The notes under the pieces: generated by a model
What the model was told of the DNA's origin: nothing
The model's database searches: none
The model's input: only the letters and a program-made list of their open reading frames with translations
NCBI GenBank assembly: GCA_018894105.1
Contig: CM032131.1
Coordinates: forward strand, 1,390,501-1,454,500
DNA from: Jacaranda mimosifolia
Lineage: Eukaryota > Streptophyta > Magnoliopsida > Lamiales > Bignoniaceae
DNA length: 64,000 nucleotides
Direction: 5' to 3'
In this document: positions 24,480-37,800 of the stretch, piece after piece
How positions within the stretch are numbered: the first letter of the stretch is position 1
How the letters are laid out: every line of letters begins with the position of its first letter
Position numbers and translations under genes: made by a program

Positions 24480-25214
24480 AGTTTTTTTCTTTTGTCTTCT
24501 TCTTCAATCCTCACTCCTTTTCTTATTGTTTTTTGAAAAATCAGTTTTCAGTTCACCCCAGTTGATATTTCTTTGAGATCTCTCATATTTTCTTGCAAAC
24601 CCTTTATTCCCATTCAGACAATTCAGTTTTCAGTTTCACTTCCCTGCAAAAAGGATTCAATTTTGATCAGATTTTATAATTCTTTCTCAAGTTTGAACTT
24701 CTGGGCTCCCCCGAATTTATGTGCTAAGGCTTTCTTTTTGATAGTTTTCAAAAATCCCTGCAGAAAGGAGCTGTCTTTGAGTGAACTGAGCCGTGTGGAT
24801 GTTTTTCACATAGATGATGATAAGAGTTTGTTGAGGTTCTGCCCTTTCAGTTTCGGACGCCCTAAATTCACTTTAGTCTTAAAAGAAACTTTTTGAGGCA
24901 TTAATTTGTCAATATGCAGTTTATATTCCATTAACAAAATTCAGCCTAGTTCTGCTTGTAATTACGCCAAATAGTCTGTACAAGGAAAGTTTTTTATTAC
25001 TTAGCTGTACTCGGACCGTTATATCCCACTCTTTGCTTCTTTCTCTGAGTGAATAAATATATATATATACATATATATTTATTTATTATTTACATATATA
25101 GATACACTCTTGGGTGGTAGGCCTTGTGAATTAGTAGCCCCTTTACTTTCTTTGTGCTGAGATTGCTACTCTCATCCACTGTCTTGACGTTTGCCCTATT
25201 TGGCTACTCGAAAG
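24480..25214 (+). other. Probable upstream and 5' UTR region of the sugar transporter gene
   Basis: A CT-rich leader-like region (CTTTTGTCTTCTTCTTC near 24490) precedes a probable donor ACTCGAAAG|GTAAAG at 25214/25215. A matching acceptor TTGATCCTAG|T lies at 25438/25439, just upstream of the start codon, so a 5' UTR intron (25215-25438) is inferred. A TA-rich microsatellite lies at about 25056-25104. The 107-codon ORF at 24573-24896 could be an upstream ORF but has no recognisable features. Confidence 0.45.
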
Positions 25215-25475
25215 GTAAAGAATCTTTTTCTCACTTTTAGATCTCTGATTTTGTTCTGTCTTTTAGACGTTTTTGCTGGTGATAGCCTTTCTCCTATCCA
25301 ATTTTGATGTGTGTTTCTTTCTTCTTTTTGAGTAACTTGTTATTACATAAATCTCAAAAACAGAACTGTAAACCTTGGTGCAATAAGATCTTTGTTGTCA
25401 GTTGGGGTTAATGACTGTTACTTTTTTATTGATCCTAGTTTCTGAAGATTTGAAGTCTTATTCTTTGGTGAGAAG

Positions 25476-28400
25476 ATGAACGCGGCTGCATTGGTAGCCA
25501 TTACTGCCACAATTGGCAACCTTTTGCAGGGTTGGGATAATGCAACCATTGCAGGTCATCTTTTTTCCTTGTGTTTCTGCTAAGTCTTTTGTCATGTATT
25601 ATAGTTTCATCACTCTATGTTAAAGTATTGTGAATGATTTAATTTATATTGATAATCAAGCTTGAAATGTCTAAATGCATTTGGGCTAGAATGTTCACTT
25701 TGGTTTTAATGTATAATCTTGTGCCTTTTCCAGGCGTTTACTTTTGATTCTTATATGTGCAGGAGCTGTTGTTTACATCAAAAAAGAGCTTCAGTTGGGA
25801 GCTGCCATAGAAGGGCTTATTGTGGCGACGTCGCTCATTGGAGCCATGGCTATTACCACTTGCTTGGGGACGATATCAGACTGGATTGGTCGACGTCCAA
25901 TGCTTATTCTGTCATCGATGTTCTATTTCCTCAGTGGCTTGATAATGTTATGGTCTCCTAATGTCTATGTCCTACTTCTAGCAAGGCTATTAGATGGATT
26001 TGGTGTTGGACTTGCTGTTACTCTAGTTCCTCTTTACATATCCGAGACTGCACCATCGGAGATACGAGGCCTGCTAAATACTCTTCCACAGTTTGCTGGT
26101 TCTGCTGGAATGTTTTTGGCGTATTGTATGATTTTCGTAATGTCCTTACTGCCCGCACCCAGCTGGCGATTGATGCTAGGAGTTCTTTCTATTCCGTCTC
26201 TTGTATATTTCGCATTAACAGTACTTTATTTACCGGAATCCCCTCGGTGGCTAGTCAGTAAAGGAAAGATGCTTGAGGCAAAACGGGTTCTGCAGAAACT
26301 GCGTGGCCGGGAGGATGTTTCTGGTACATTTCTCTCACTTTATTTGGTCATGCTTGGATGTATCCTTTGCATGGTTTGCAGATAGTCTTAGATGACTTTC
26401 ATGTTAATTTTGTAAAGTTTGAATGTTGTAATAAGATGTAGTTTCCTAAAAGCGGAATCTGTGCCTCATAACAAGTTTATTGAATGATTTAACATTTAGG
26501 GGTATCCTAAGAAGAACTTGTGTTACGTAATGGAATCTAGATCAAGTAGGATCAATTACTCAACTGTTAGATGTGAGCATGTACTTTCATCTGCTGCATT
26601 TAAAATTTATGGATGTCTTATGTGCAGAGAGGATCAAAACTTGTTTGATCTAATTAAGAGATTGCATCTGGTTTACTTTGAGGAATCTGTACTTTATTAA
26701 ACTCGAAAAATTTCTTTTTCAACCTAATTTTTTCATCAAAGAATCATCACTATCGCCTGAAGGGTGAGTATAATCTTCTGAACTGTGCCCTTCCTTTTAT
26801 TTTTCCTTCTGTCTTATGCTACATATTAGTGAATTCTTTTTTCTGTTACCTTTCTCCATTGTTACTGCCAAAAATGCCAAGCTCATTTTCCATCTTTTCC
26901 CAAAGTGGCAACTATGCCTTTCCTTTTTGGGGTAGGACTGGCGGGAGAGGTGGGTAGATGTTTTCCCCCTGTTCATTTACTCCTGATGAACTCCATATTT
27001 TTGCAATCCGATGTGGTGCATTATGCATGGATTAATGTTGTGTGGAATGTTTATTATATGTTTTTCAGTATATGTTGGTATAGCTCTATCAAGAACTGGT
27101 ATTCTTAATTATTGTACTATCAGAACTACAGTTACTAACAGAACCATTTAAAATCTTCATGCTATGGCCAGTAATCGGCAAAATTTCAAACTAATTATGT
27201 GGCTTCTGCTGATGTTACTTTGATCCACAGGTGAAATGGCTTTACTGGTTGAGGGTCTAGCAGTTGGTGGTGAAACTTCGATAGAAGAGTTCATCATTTG
27301 TCCAGCAGATGAATTAGGTGATGATCAGGAGCCAACTGAAGGAAGTATCAAGTTGTATGGACCTGAGGAGGGACTCTCATGGGTTGCGAAGCCCGTCACC
27401 GGGCAGAGTCGTCTTAGCCTTGTTTCTCGTCAAGGAACCATGGTAAATCAAAGCCTGCCTTTAGTGGATCCTCTGGTGACTCTCTTTGGCAGCATCCATG
27501 AGAAGCTCCCTGAGACAGGGAGCATGCGAAGCATGCTGTTCCCCAATTTCGGCAGCATGTTCAGCACTGCAGAGCCGAATATTAAAAATGAAGAGTGGGA
27601 TGAAGAGAGTTTGCAGAGGGAAGGTGAGGGTTACACATCGGAGGCTGGAGATGCGGACATTGACGACAATTTGCAGAGCCCCTTGATTTCACGTCAAACT
27701 ACAAGCTTGGAGAAGGACATGGTCAATCCTCAATCCCACGGGAGCATCTTGAGTATGAGACGCAATAGTAGTCTCATGCGAGGGACTGTAGGAGAAACTG
27801 TTGGTGGCATGGGCATTGGCGGGGGTTGGCAATTAGCATGGCAATGGTCCGAAAAAGAAGGTGAAGATGGAAAGAAAGAAGGAGGCTTTAAGAGGATATA
27901 TTTGCATCAGGAAGGCGGCCCTGGCTCTAGACGTGGTTCGCTTGTTTCGCTCCCTGGCGTTGATGCTCCTGCCGATGGAGATTATATCCAGGCTGCAGCT
28001 CTAGTCAGCCAGCCAGCTCTTTACTCAAAGGAACTTATGGATCAGCATGCAGTTGGGCCGGCAATGGTGCATCCATCAGAAACTGCTGGAAAAATGTCAA
28101 CTTTGGCTGCTCTTCTTGAACCAGGGGTTAAACGAGCATTAATTGTTGGGATTTGCATCCAATTACTGCAGCAGGTATGGCTCAACTTTTTTTTTACAAT
28201 AATACATAGAATTTTGATGATTATTTAACATATTAGCTGATAAATACTTTCGATTTTGTGCAGTTTTCTGGTATCAATGGGGTTTTATACTACACTCCTC
28301 AAATTCTTCAGCAGGCAGGAGTGGGAGTTCTTCTCTCCAACCTCGGCATTGCATCAGACTCTGCATCTTTCCTCATTAGCGCATTCACAAATTTTTTGAT

Positions 28401-29575
28401 GCTACCTAGTATTGCCGTTGCCATGAGGTTCATGGACATAGCTGGTAGAAGGTAACTTACATTCATCTTTTTTTTCTCATCTTCTTCACTCTTCTGATGC
28501 TCGCTTATTAGCTTCCGTAAATCATTCGATAAATGAGATGAATTGCATCTGCGAGTTCAATTTTTTGTTTTGATTGAGTTGCACATATTTGGATACACAC
28601 AAAAAATCACAAAGAAGCAGAGTTCTTTTAATGATTGTTCCATATGCATCGATTTTGGTTCGACTAAAAGTTTTGGCGAAACTTTAATTAAGTTATTTTA
28701 TGGGGGGAAAAAGAGAGAAAGGAAAAACAAAATTCTCACTTTTTTCCCGTCTAATTATTTTTTCACATATCAACAATTTCTTAGTGTCTTTTACACGTTT
28801 TTCTGTTTTTAATGGGATCTTACGAGGTTTATATCATTATCTATTCTTGAAATTTGTATACAAAACCAATGCATACGCTTAGTCGGGCTCTTTTCTGGTC
28901 GGCTCATTTTCATTTTGGCTACTTGACTTGTTCGCTGTTAGTTCATGATTTAACCAAATCAAAGCCTACCCTGTTAAAGGTTGGACTCGACTCATTTGAC
29001 TCAGATCCAATCTGATGCATGCATCTTGAACAATACTTCCACCCCTGAAGGGCTAAAAAATGACATTCAAGGCCCCCTAATATTTGTTCTCCATTTAAAC
29101 TTGTTCCTCCTGATGATGCTTATGATGTTTATACAGGTCCCTGCTGCTGAGGACGATTCCAGTTCTGGTAACCTCACTCATAGTTCTGGTAATCGGAAAT
29201 GTTTTTGATTTTGGAACCATAGCTCATGCTGTAATCTCGACCGTCTGTGTCATCCTCTACTTCTGCACTTTTGTGATGGGCTACGGACCGATCCCAAACA
29301 TCCTCTGCTCGGAAATCTTCCCAACAAGGGTTCGTGGCATCTGCATTGCTATCTGCGCCTTAGTTTTCTGGATATGCGACGTTATAGTTACATATACACT
29401 CCCGGTGATGCTGAGTTCGATTGGGTTAGCCGGTGTCTTCGGGATTTATGCTGTCGTTTGTGTCGTCTCGTGGATTTTCATATTCTTGAGGGTTCCGGAA
29501 ACTAAGGGCATGCCATTGGAAGTTATTACAGAGTTCTTTGCTGTTGGAGCCAAACAAGGTGCTAAAAGTGAGTGA
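25476..29575 (+). CDS. Tonoplast monosaccharide transporter (TMT/MSSP family), 5 coding exons
   Basis: Product: major-facilitator sugar carrier of the vacuolar membrane that in the known family moves glucose, fructose or sucrose into the vacuole in exchange for protons. Exons: 25476-25554, 25763-26323, 27231-28174, 28264-28451, 29137-29575. They total 2211 nt, or 736 aa plus stop, the family's usual size. Seen: N-terminal half with six hydrophobic spans, GxLQGWDNATIAG, DWIGRRP, R-LDG-GVG and PESPRWL (about 184); then a long hydrophilic loop of about 290 residues (about 214-505), rich in Ser, Glu and Gly with SRQGT, SRRGSLVSLPG and MRRNSS motifs that look like kinase sites; then six spans ending in VPETKG (about 710) and a short tail. 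The large central loop separates this family from ordinary hexose transporters. The start is the first ATG after the inferred leader intron. All introns are GT-AG. Whether it is the TMT1-, TMT2- or TMT3-like member needs a phylogeny. Confidence 0.96.
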
Positions 29576-31768
29576 CGACAACGACGACGAGAGTTCGACG
29601 TAAATATGCTGCTGAAGATGATGTTGCCATCTTAGCAGGTTTTGTGGGATGTAAGAATTTGGTATATTTGCAGTTTTTATATATATGTGGGACAGATCTT
29701 TTCCTACATCTTTGTTATATATGGTTGAGTTTGAACTATTGATGTCTATCTACTTTTGATGTCTCGCAAAAGTAGTATTTTGAATCTTCTATTCTAATTC
29801 TAAATATATATTTTATTTTCTATTGTATTTTATTATATATATGTTAAATATATTTAATTTATAATTAGTTATTTTTATGATAAATTATTTAATACACTTA
29901 TCATATTATATAAAGTGAAATAGAAGATGAAAAATATAGGATATAAAACCGCCCTATCCCAAGAAGCTCTTGGTGTCATAAAAAGTGTTGGATTTTCAAT
30001 CCACCCATAACTCACCCGCTATGGCCCGTGGGATTTATAGGTGGGTCTTTTTGTAATTAGATCTAATTTCATAAGTGGGTTTTAACACTAATTAAGTTTT
30101 TTCTTTCTTTTACATATTTTCAATTGAACTTCTCATTGTTCAATCAAACTATCAATATTTGGAGTGGTTAATTTTGATATATACTTTTTTTCTCTCTTCA
30201 TAACTATTTTCCGAAGGCCATATTGTAAAGATTTTTTACTTTTTAAATCTAAACTTTGTTTTATCAATGGGCTACAAATCAAGGCAATGGTACTTTCTCG
30301 AGGGGTTAGATCAAATAATGATTTTGCCGAAAACTATTGACCTATTGCTCTTTGCTTTAAACTACATTTCCTTTTTTTTTTTTAATTATTATTTAAATAC
30401 ATGCACGTATATCAAGAATTTGTTAGGAATCGGACTCCCTATCTCTCACATTATATGGGAGACTGATACCACTGACCACGTACCACTTAGCTTTAGACTA
30501 CATTTCTTTCCATTTTCTAAACTAACCTCTTATTATTACATTTATTGGACAAGGAAGGAATCGTATTCCTTCCTCCACTATTTTATCTTTTGTTCAAGCG
30601 GGGAAAGAAAAGCCACACACATCAAGAAAAGGATCAATAATACCTGATCTGAAGTCCATACTTTATCTTAAAATTGGTTTAGATAGGTCAATTAGGAGTA
30701 GTTCTATCAATTGATAGACTTTAAACCTTATTCAAGTTCATGTCCTAAAATATTCAGATAATGAAATTATATATTATATTCTACTCTAAAATATCCAAGT
30801 AATAAGATCCTATAACCATCCTACCCAATATACCTTAATACCCATTGGGTACAACATTCTTGAACATAATTTTTTAGTATTTTGATAAATTTCTTTTGTA
30901 TTAAAAGATTCTTTTGGTATATGGTAACAAAAAATATTACTTAAGTTAAATTAATGTATATATGTAATTTAATCTAATTAATTTATACATTTAATACTGA
31001 TATACTAAATAAATAAAATCAAAAAATTATTTTTTTCCTTCTGAAATCTCAATTGGTGAGCAAGGTGCCATTTATTAGTCCACTTTCTTAGGTTGTTGGT
31101 CTAATCATATAACTAAGCACCATTTTTTCTTTTTAAATTTTATTTCTTTGTTTATAATTCAAATTTGACCCAACCCTTCTTTATTTAGACAAAAAAATAT
31201 TATAAGTATCAAGCAACTCTTCTCTCTCCCCATATATTTTTATTTTTTTCCCTCTAATTATATTTTTTTCTTTCTTTAATTTTACATTTTTTTTCAAATA
31301 GTTTTCCAATAAATATATTTAAAATAATATAAGTAAATCGTTCTCTAAGGACCTGAGAAGTTTTAAGCATGCTAATTTCACAAGCTGTTGAACTCATGCA
31401 TATGCTTCTGAAATGCAATGTGTTAGGAAAATGTAACAACTTGTTTTGAGACAAGTGAGATGAGAATTGTTTTTACCTGGAAAAAAGTATATTATTATAT
31501 AAAAATAATAAATATCTTTTAATTTTATATATATTGAAAATTTATTTTTAGTCTATTTTCTATTTTGATATATATAATTTTTAGATTAATTGGTTAAATT
31601 TGGATAGTAGAATTATGGATAATTATTGGGTATGAATCTATGGGGTAATTCATGAGTATAAACCCTACGCATACCCATTGTATTTTTTTTAGTGGGTCTG
31701 GGTCTGGTATTACAATTTTTTTTGGTTTGGGTAGGACAAAACCCAACCCATTGATAGGCCTAATTAGA
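29576..31768. other. Transporter 3' flank and intergenic DNA
   Basis: AT-rich DNA with no recognised gene. The transporter 3' UTR probably covers the first few hundred bases. The 126-codon ORF at 30267-30647 has low-complexity content and no family features. Confidence 0.6.
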
Positions 31769-32143
31769 AGGGTGTTTGTGTGAGCTTGTAAATTCCTCAA
31801 AACATCATATGATATGTTTGATAGATAGATTATAAGATATCATAAAGTGCTCCATAAATTATTTTAGAGAAGTGCTTATAAGCTTTCAAAATAAAATATT
31901 AAGATCTTATAAGTTATAAGTTGTTTTTTAAAATAGTAAGGATATTCTTATATATTTTTAAGATATTAACAAATTCTTTAAATTTTAACCATATTGATGT
32001 GTCTCAATTTAGCATAAACTTCAAGATTTTATTTTAACTTTAAGATCATATTTTTATAATAAACTGTAGTAATTTATAAGCTTCAAAAAATTTATAAGAT
32101 ATAAGAACTTAATAAATTTTAGATAAATTTAGTCCAACACCCT
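31769..32143 (+). mobile_element. MITE family M2, copy C
   Basis: Starts AGGGTGTTTGTGTGAGCTTG and ends AGTCCAACACCCT, about 375 bp. It shares CTTATAAGCTTTCAAAATAAAATATTAAG-type words with copies A and B. No coding capacity. Confidence 0.75.
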
Positions 32144-32461
32144 CTAAAATCGGTAATACCAGCCTCCCATACCCTTTAAAAACTTCATACACATTCAAGT
32201 TCACAGGATGAAAGGAGATTTTTTAAGAACCTTATACTCATTAGTTATTATGCCTAGTGTGTGTGTGTGTATTGGTGTTCATCTTATCAATATTTTAAAT
32301 CAATGATGGGATCTGTTTGGTACCTAAATATAATGCGCAACCAAATTGGATCAAACCATTTATTTGGCCGAGGACATAATGGGCTACTCTCAGCTACAGC
32401 TACAAACATAAAAAATAAATACACATGTTATCCAAAAAAAAAGAAGAAGAAAGAAAGAAAG

Positions 32462-33143
32462 TGATATGAAATAGCCCAATATGCTTGGCCCAAGGTCCAC
32501 GGGTCCAAAGGTATAACAACAAGCCCATCTTGCACGCTGGGCTTAAGTTACGATGTTGACGAGCATCGACCTCAGTCGACCACCCCATGGTCATGCGTCT
32601 GCTTCTCTATTGCTTCGACCATGGAGGTCGATCGACGTACAACTGTCTCTGCCGCATTAAAAATACCCTGACAGGCAGCATGCCACTGCATTAATGGCGT
32701 ATGCCACCTAAATGCTGCCATTTCTGCCATGCCAGAAGGGAGGCGCATGCACAGTGTCCTATTATATTCCCAAAACCTGGAAAGGCTGCCACTTGGAATA
32801 GGACAAGGAGGGGAGATGACTTTATGGCCCCTATGCAAGGACAAAGACCATTACAAGATGCCAAGGGCACTATAGACTAATCCCCACGGGGGGAAGGCTA
32901 TAAATACCCTCAATCTAGCCCCTGAAAGGTATGCTAGTCTCTACACACAAAGCCTTCACTCTGCTGCTCTTTTGTAGAGTATATAACTGACTTGAGTGTC
33001 GAAGTGCCCTCACTCCTCGACTAGCCTGACGTTTGCTCATGATTGCAGGACTCAACCTACCTACTCTCATACATCAACCAGACAGGTCGAACCTCATCAA
33101 AACACCAACCTAATCCAATCTCCAGCATATTTCACCATTATCA
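32462..33143 (+). repeat. 5' LTR of TatB
   Basis: Starts TGATATGAAATAGCCC and ends TTCACCATTATCA, directly before the primer-binding site. TATAAATA at 32899 is the probable promoter box. Matches 42373-43052 throughout. Confidence 0.95.
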
Positions 33144-33145
33144 TT

Positions 33146-33163
33146 TGGCGCCATCTGTGGGAA
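33146..33163 (+). promoter_or_regulatory. Primer-binding site of TatB
   Basis: TGGCGCCATCTGTGGGAA lies 2 bases after the LTR. The leading TGG pairs with a tRNA CCA end. The tRNA is not assigned. Confidence 0.85.
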
Positions 33164-33185
33164 ACTTGCGAATCTGCTATCGAAA

Positions 33186-34680
33186 ATGGTGAACAGCAGG
33201 AGAGCCCCCTCAGGAAGAGAAGAGAATAGGAGGTCTAGCTCTCCCCCTCCTAGACCTCAACAAGAGGTGGGCGCCCCAGGGTCGAGCGCCCAGCTAGAAC
33301 AGGTGGTCACCCTGACCATGCCCCAATTGATGCAACTCATCAACGAGCAAATTTCAGCACAGATTTTGGCCCAACTTTCAGCTGCTTTGAATCGACACAC
33401 CGCTCAATCGGAGCTAGCAGCTAGTGCGACTCCGCAACCCGCAGCCCCCGAAAAGGACAACCAAGGGAAAATCTGGAACAACCAGAGTTAAGAAGGCCAT
33501 CCTCGAGGCGCAAAGTAAGCCTAGGCCATTTTCATAGAGAAATGCCCCGACCCCAGCCTCGCGAGGAGGTGGCAGATTCTGTCGACCACGACATTCGACC
33601 TATTCAAGCCCCGCAGTGCAATAGGGTTGAACGCTCGAGACCCCACATGAACAGAATTGCATCCCAGGCTGACAGGGAGAAATGAGAGGAGGTGTCTCAT
33701 CAAGAAATCTCAAGGAGAAACACGGAAAGGTTTCCCCATTAAGAAGGACCGCAGAGGTTCCAAAGAAAGAGAGGCTCCCCCTTCGTCCAAGATATCATCG
33801 ACGAGTGCATTGCTGTCGATGCCAAGATCCAGATCGGCTTGCCTAGATATGATGGCTCGACCGACCCAAACAAATATTTAATGAAGTTCGAGCACATGAT
33901 GCAGCTGCACGGACACAGCGAGTACATCCATGCCAAGATGTTGGTGATTACTTTTCAGGGGATAGCGCTCGACTGGTTTGTGAAGTTGGAACCAGCGTCG
34001 ATATACTAGTATGACCAGTTGTGTGACAAGTTTTTGCACCAATTTGTGAATAGAAGGAAAGCAAAACTCCATCACACCCATTTGCATACAGTAAAACAAA
34101 ACAAAGGAAAATCCCTCCTAGACTTTTTTACCAGATTCAACACGGAGGTGTTGAAGATCGACAACTCGAGAATCGAATTCCTGATCGACGTGTTATTCTT
34201 GGGCCTCAGGCACAAGGAATATGCCAATGCATTGGTACGCGAACAACCCAGGTCGATGGAGGAGCTCCTTGACCTCGCAGAAAGGTACATAACCCAAGAG
34301 GAAATGAATAAGTTGAAATATGGCAATTTGGAGGCGATAAGAGGAAAAACAAGGAAAAAGTTGACCTTCAGGTCAGAGAGGGGATCACTACACTTTGCTC
34401 AACCTCTCGAGGAAAGAGGTATTGTTTGCCATCCAGCACGACAACCTGCTCAAGAGGCCCAGAAAGCTCACCGAGACAGAAGCCATGAAAAAATAAAAAA
34501 AATACTACCATTTCCATAAGCAAAAAGGGCATGACACAGAATATTGCTTCAACTTGCATAATGAGATCAAAAGACTGATCAGGCAGGGCCATCGAAAAAA
34601 ATATGTTGACGAGCAGGCCAGGTGCAAAGAGGGAAAAATTGACCGGACTCCCCGTAGAGAAAGGTTGGCCAGCCTGATGA
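33186..34680 (+). pseudogene. gag of TatB (broken)
   Basis: The nucleocapsid/capsid polyprotein begins at ATG 33186 (101 codons to a stop at 33491), with a Pro- and Gln-rich N-terminus and the motif TMPQLMQLINEQISAQ. After frameshifts, a capsid core follows (about 33780-34519) with GLPRYDGSTDPN, HAKMLVITFQGIALDWF and FNTEVLKIDN. A zinc-knuckle-like segment (about 34490-34600, HxxKGHDTEYC pattern) comes next. Several stops (for example after PASIY near 34008) prevent a full product. Confidence 0.85.
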
Positions 34681-34810
34681 GAGAAGAAAAAAGAAAAAGA
34701 CCTGCCCAGGAACCCCACCTGCCCATTCGGGGAGTCATTGACATGATCGTGGGAGGTCCCACTAGAGGGATTCTAGGTCTGCAAGGAAGCAAACTCAGAG
34801 AAAACTAGAG

Positions 34811-37800
34811 TTGACCAAATCAGCCAAGGTCGAGATGATTTTTCAACTCTCAACCAGCCTAGAGCCAATCTCTTTCACTGACTCCGACCTTGACCATATG
34901 GAGAATAGGGGAGTCGACAAAAAAATAGACTGCCCTAGGGTAGTAACACTTCAGATAGCCAACTTCGAAGTCAGAAAGATATTGGCCGACAATGGCAGCT
35001 CTATGAACATCATGTTCTTGTCCACACTAAACAGAATGAAACTGGGCGAATTAAAGTTTGATCCAATCAGAACACCACTAGTCAGATTTGGAGGGTCCGA
35101 GATGATCCCAGAGGGATCTATCAACCTCTCCACAACATTTGGACAAGGTCCCAGAAGCAGAACCTTGATGATTAATTATTTGGTGGTCGATGCTCCATTC
35201 GCCTATAATGTCATCATTGGTCGACCAACCCTAAACGACTTTAGGGCCATCATTTCCATGTACCACATGAAGATTAAGTTCCCGACCTCAGGAGGAGTGG
35301 GAGAACTTTTGTGCAACCTTAAGGATGCATGGCACCGTTATACCATTTCTATCTAGTCCAATGAACAGAAGAAGCAACCTTAACTGAATACCTCGAGGGA
35401 CGTCTCTGTAGCAAAACTCGAGGAGAGACCTTCATCTAAGAAAAGAAAGTTCGAGGACACCCGGGTCGAGTCCATCAGAGAGTTCAAAATAATTGAATTG
35501 GAATCAGGAAACCCCGACAAGACCACCCGGGTCGGAAGCGATATGGGTAATCGCCTGGAATGCCTCATGGTCGATTTTCTTCGATAAAACATCAATATAT
35601 TCGCTTGGAAAGCTGTCGACCTCCAAGGAATCAACCTAAGTGTCATCATCCATCAGCTTAATGTGGACCCCACCCACAAACTAGTAAGATAAAAGACAAG
35701 AACATTCAATGCTGAGAGATCCCAAATCATTGAGGAGGAGGTCAACAAGCTTTTAGAGGCAGGATATATTGTAGAAATTCAGTACCCCTCTTGGCTTTGT
35801 AATGTTGTACTTGTCCCCAAGAATGAGGGAAAATGGCGAATGTGTATCGATTTCACTGACTTAAATAAAGCTTGCCCTGAAGATCCTTACCCCTTGCCTC
35901 GTATAGATTTATTAGTAGATTCTACTGCTGGATGTGAATTATTGAGCATGATGCATGCCTTCCAAGGCTATTATCAAATATTTATGGCACCCTAGGATAG
36001 GGACAAGACCTCTTTCATCGTCCCCAATGGAATATATTGCTTTTTAGTTATGCCCTTCGGGCTAAAAAATGCGGGAGCAACGTACCAAAGATTGGTCAAC
36101 TTTATGTTCAAGAAGGAGTTCGGGAGGTCGATGGAGGTCTACGTTGATGACATGATTGTCAAAATCGAGAAGGTCGAGGACCACCTCGTCGACCTCGACC
36201 ACACATTTTCCATACTAAGGGATTTTGGCATAAAGCTCAACTCAATAAGTGCACATTTGGAGTTTGTGGGGGGAAATTCCATGGGTATATGGTCAATCAA
36301 AGAGAGATCGAGGTAAACCCGCATAAAATCCAAGCAATCCTGGACGTGGCCCCACCTCGCACCATTCGAGATGTACAATGACTAGTCTGCAGAATCATAG
36401 CCCTCGACAGGTTCATTGCAATGCTGGCCGACAAAAGCCTCCATTTCTTCACAATACTCAGAAATGCGAAGAAATTAGGGTTTCAGTGGACTCAGCAGTG
36501 CGACCAGGCCTTGGTAGAGCTCAAGCTATACTTGTCTTCGCAGCCTATGCTCGCCAAACCCGAGCTGGGAGAAGTGCTACAACTTTATTTGGCCGCATCT
36601 ATAGCTTCGATTAGTTCAATATTGGCATCAACGAGAGACGGGACTCACCGTCTGGTGTATTATTGCAGCAAAGCTTTGCACGGTCCCGAACACAATTATC
36701 GGAGATTGAGAAGTTCGCTTTCGCCCTTGTTACTGTAGCATGAAAGCTACGACCTTACTTTCAGTCCCATGCGATCGTGGTTTTGAGGAATCAACCATTA
36801 AAGCAGGTGTTGTAGAAGCCCGACACGTCAGGTCGACTCACCAAATGGGCCATCAAACTCGGAGAGTTCGACATCACATTCCAGCCACGGATGGCCATAA
36901 AAGCACAAGTCCTGGCCGACTTTGTCGCCGAAGACTCGACCTGCCGGATCAAATCATCGAGAACTTCTTAGTATGGACATTGCACGTCGACGGTTCAGCA
37001 ACCTCATCAGGAGGCGGAATATGTGTCTCTCTCCGTTCCCTACTTGTTGAGAAGTATGATTTTGCAATAAAACTCGACTTCTCGATCACCAACAACGAAG
37101 CAGAATATGAAGCTCTCATTGTGGGAATGCACATGGCAGTAGCTTGCGGTGTCGAGCAGCTTGTAGCGATCACTGATTCCCAGCTGGTTGCAGAATATGT
37201 CGAAGGTAATTTCGAAGCCAATGAGGCTAAAATGACCTAGTATCTGATGGAAGTAAGACAATTACAATGATCATTCAAGAGTTTCACTATGAGCCAGGTC
37301 CCCCGAGCAGAGAATGAATGGGCAGACGCATTTTCAAAGCTAGCCAGCTCGACGAAAGGAACCAAAGAAAGAACCATAACGTTCTTAGTGGCCAACCAAC
37401 CTTGTATCTAAGCTATCGATCATAGCCTCATCGGATGGGTCGAGGAGACAGTTCCTTTATGGCAAGACCCAATCAAGCTCTACTTGAGTCAAGGGACGAT
37501 CCCCGACGATGAGAAGGAGGCCCACATGCGTAGAGGGCAGACAACCAAGTTTGCCCTCGACGACTATGGATAGTTATACAAGAGGTCGATATTAGGACCA
37601 CCGCTTAGATGCCTAACGCCCGAAGAGGCAAATGAAGTGCTACAAGAGATTCATGTTGGCATCTGCGGCAACCATTTCGGTGGTCTGTCCTTGGCACATA
37701 AAGTTGTCCGTTACGATTATTTTTGGCCCACCTTATTGCAAGACTCAATTGACTTCGCCAGAAAATGCCCATCGTTCCAGATCCACTCAAACATACCACA

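Noticed and set aside
24573..24896. 107-codon ORF upstream of the sugar transporter
   Set aside because: No recognisable domain. It lies in the inferred leader region, so at most it is an upstream ORF; kept only as a note.
26518..26700. 60-codon ORF in intron 2 of the transporter
   Set aside because: It lies wholly within an intron whose flanking exons join in frame; no domain.
30267..30647. 126-codon ORF downstream of the transporter
   Set aside because: Chance ORF in AT-rich DNA with no family signature or splice context.
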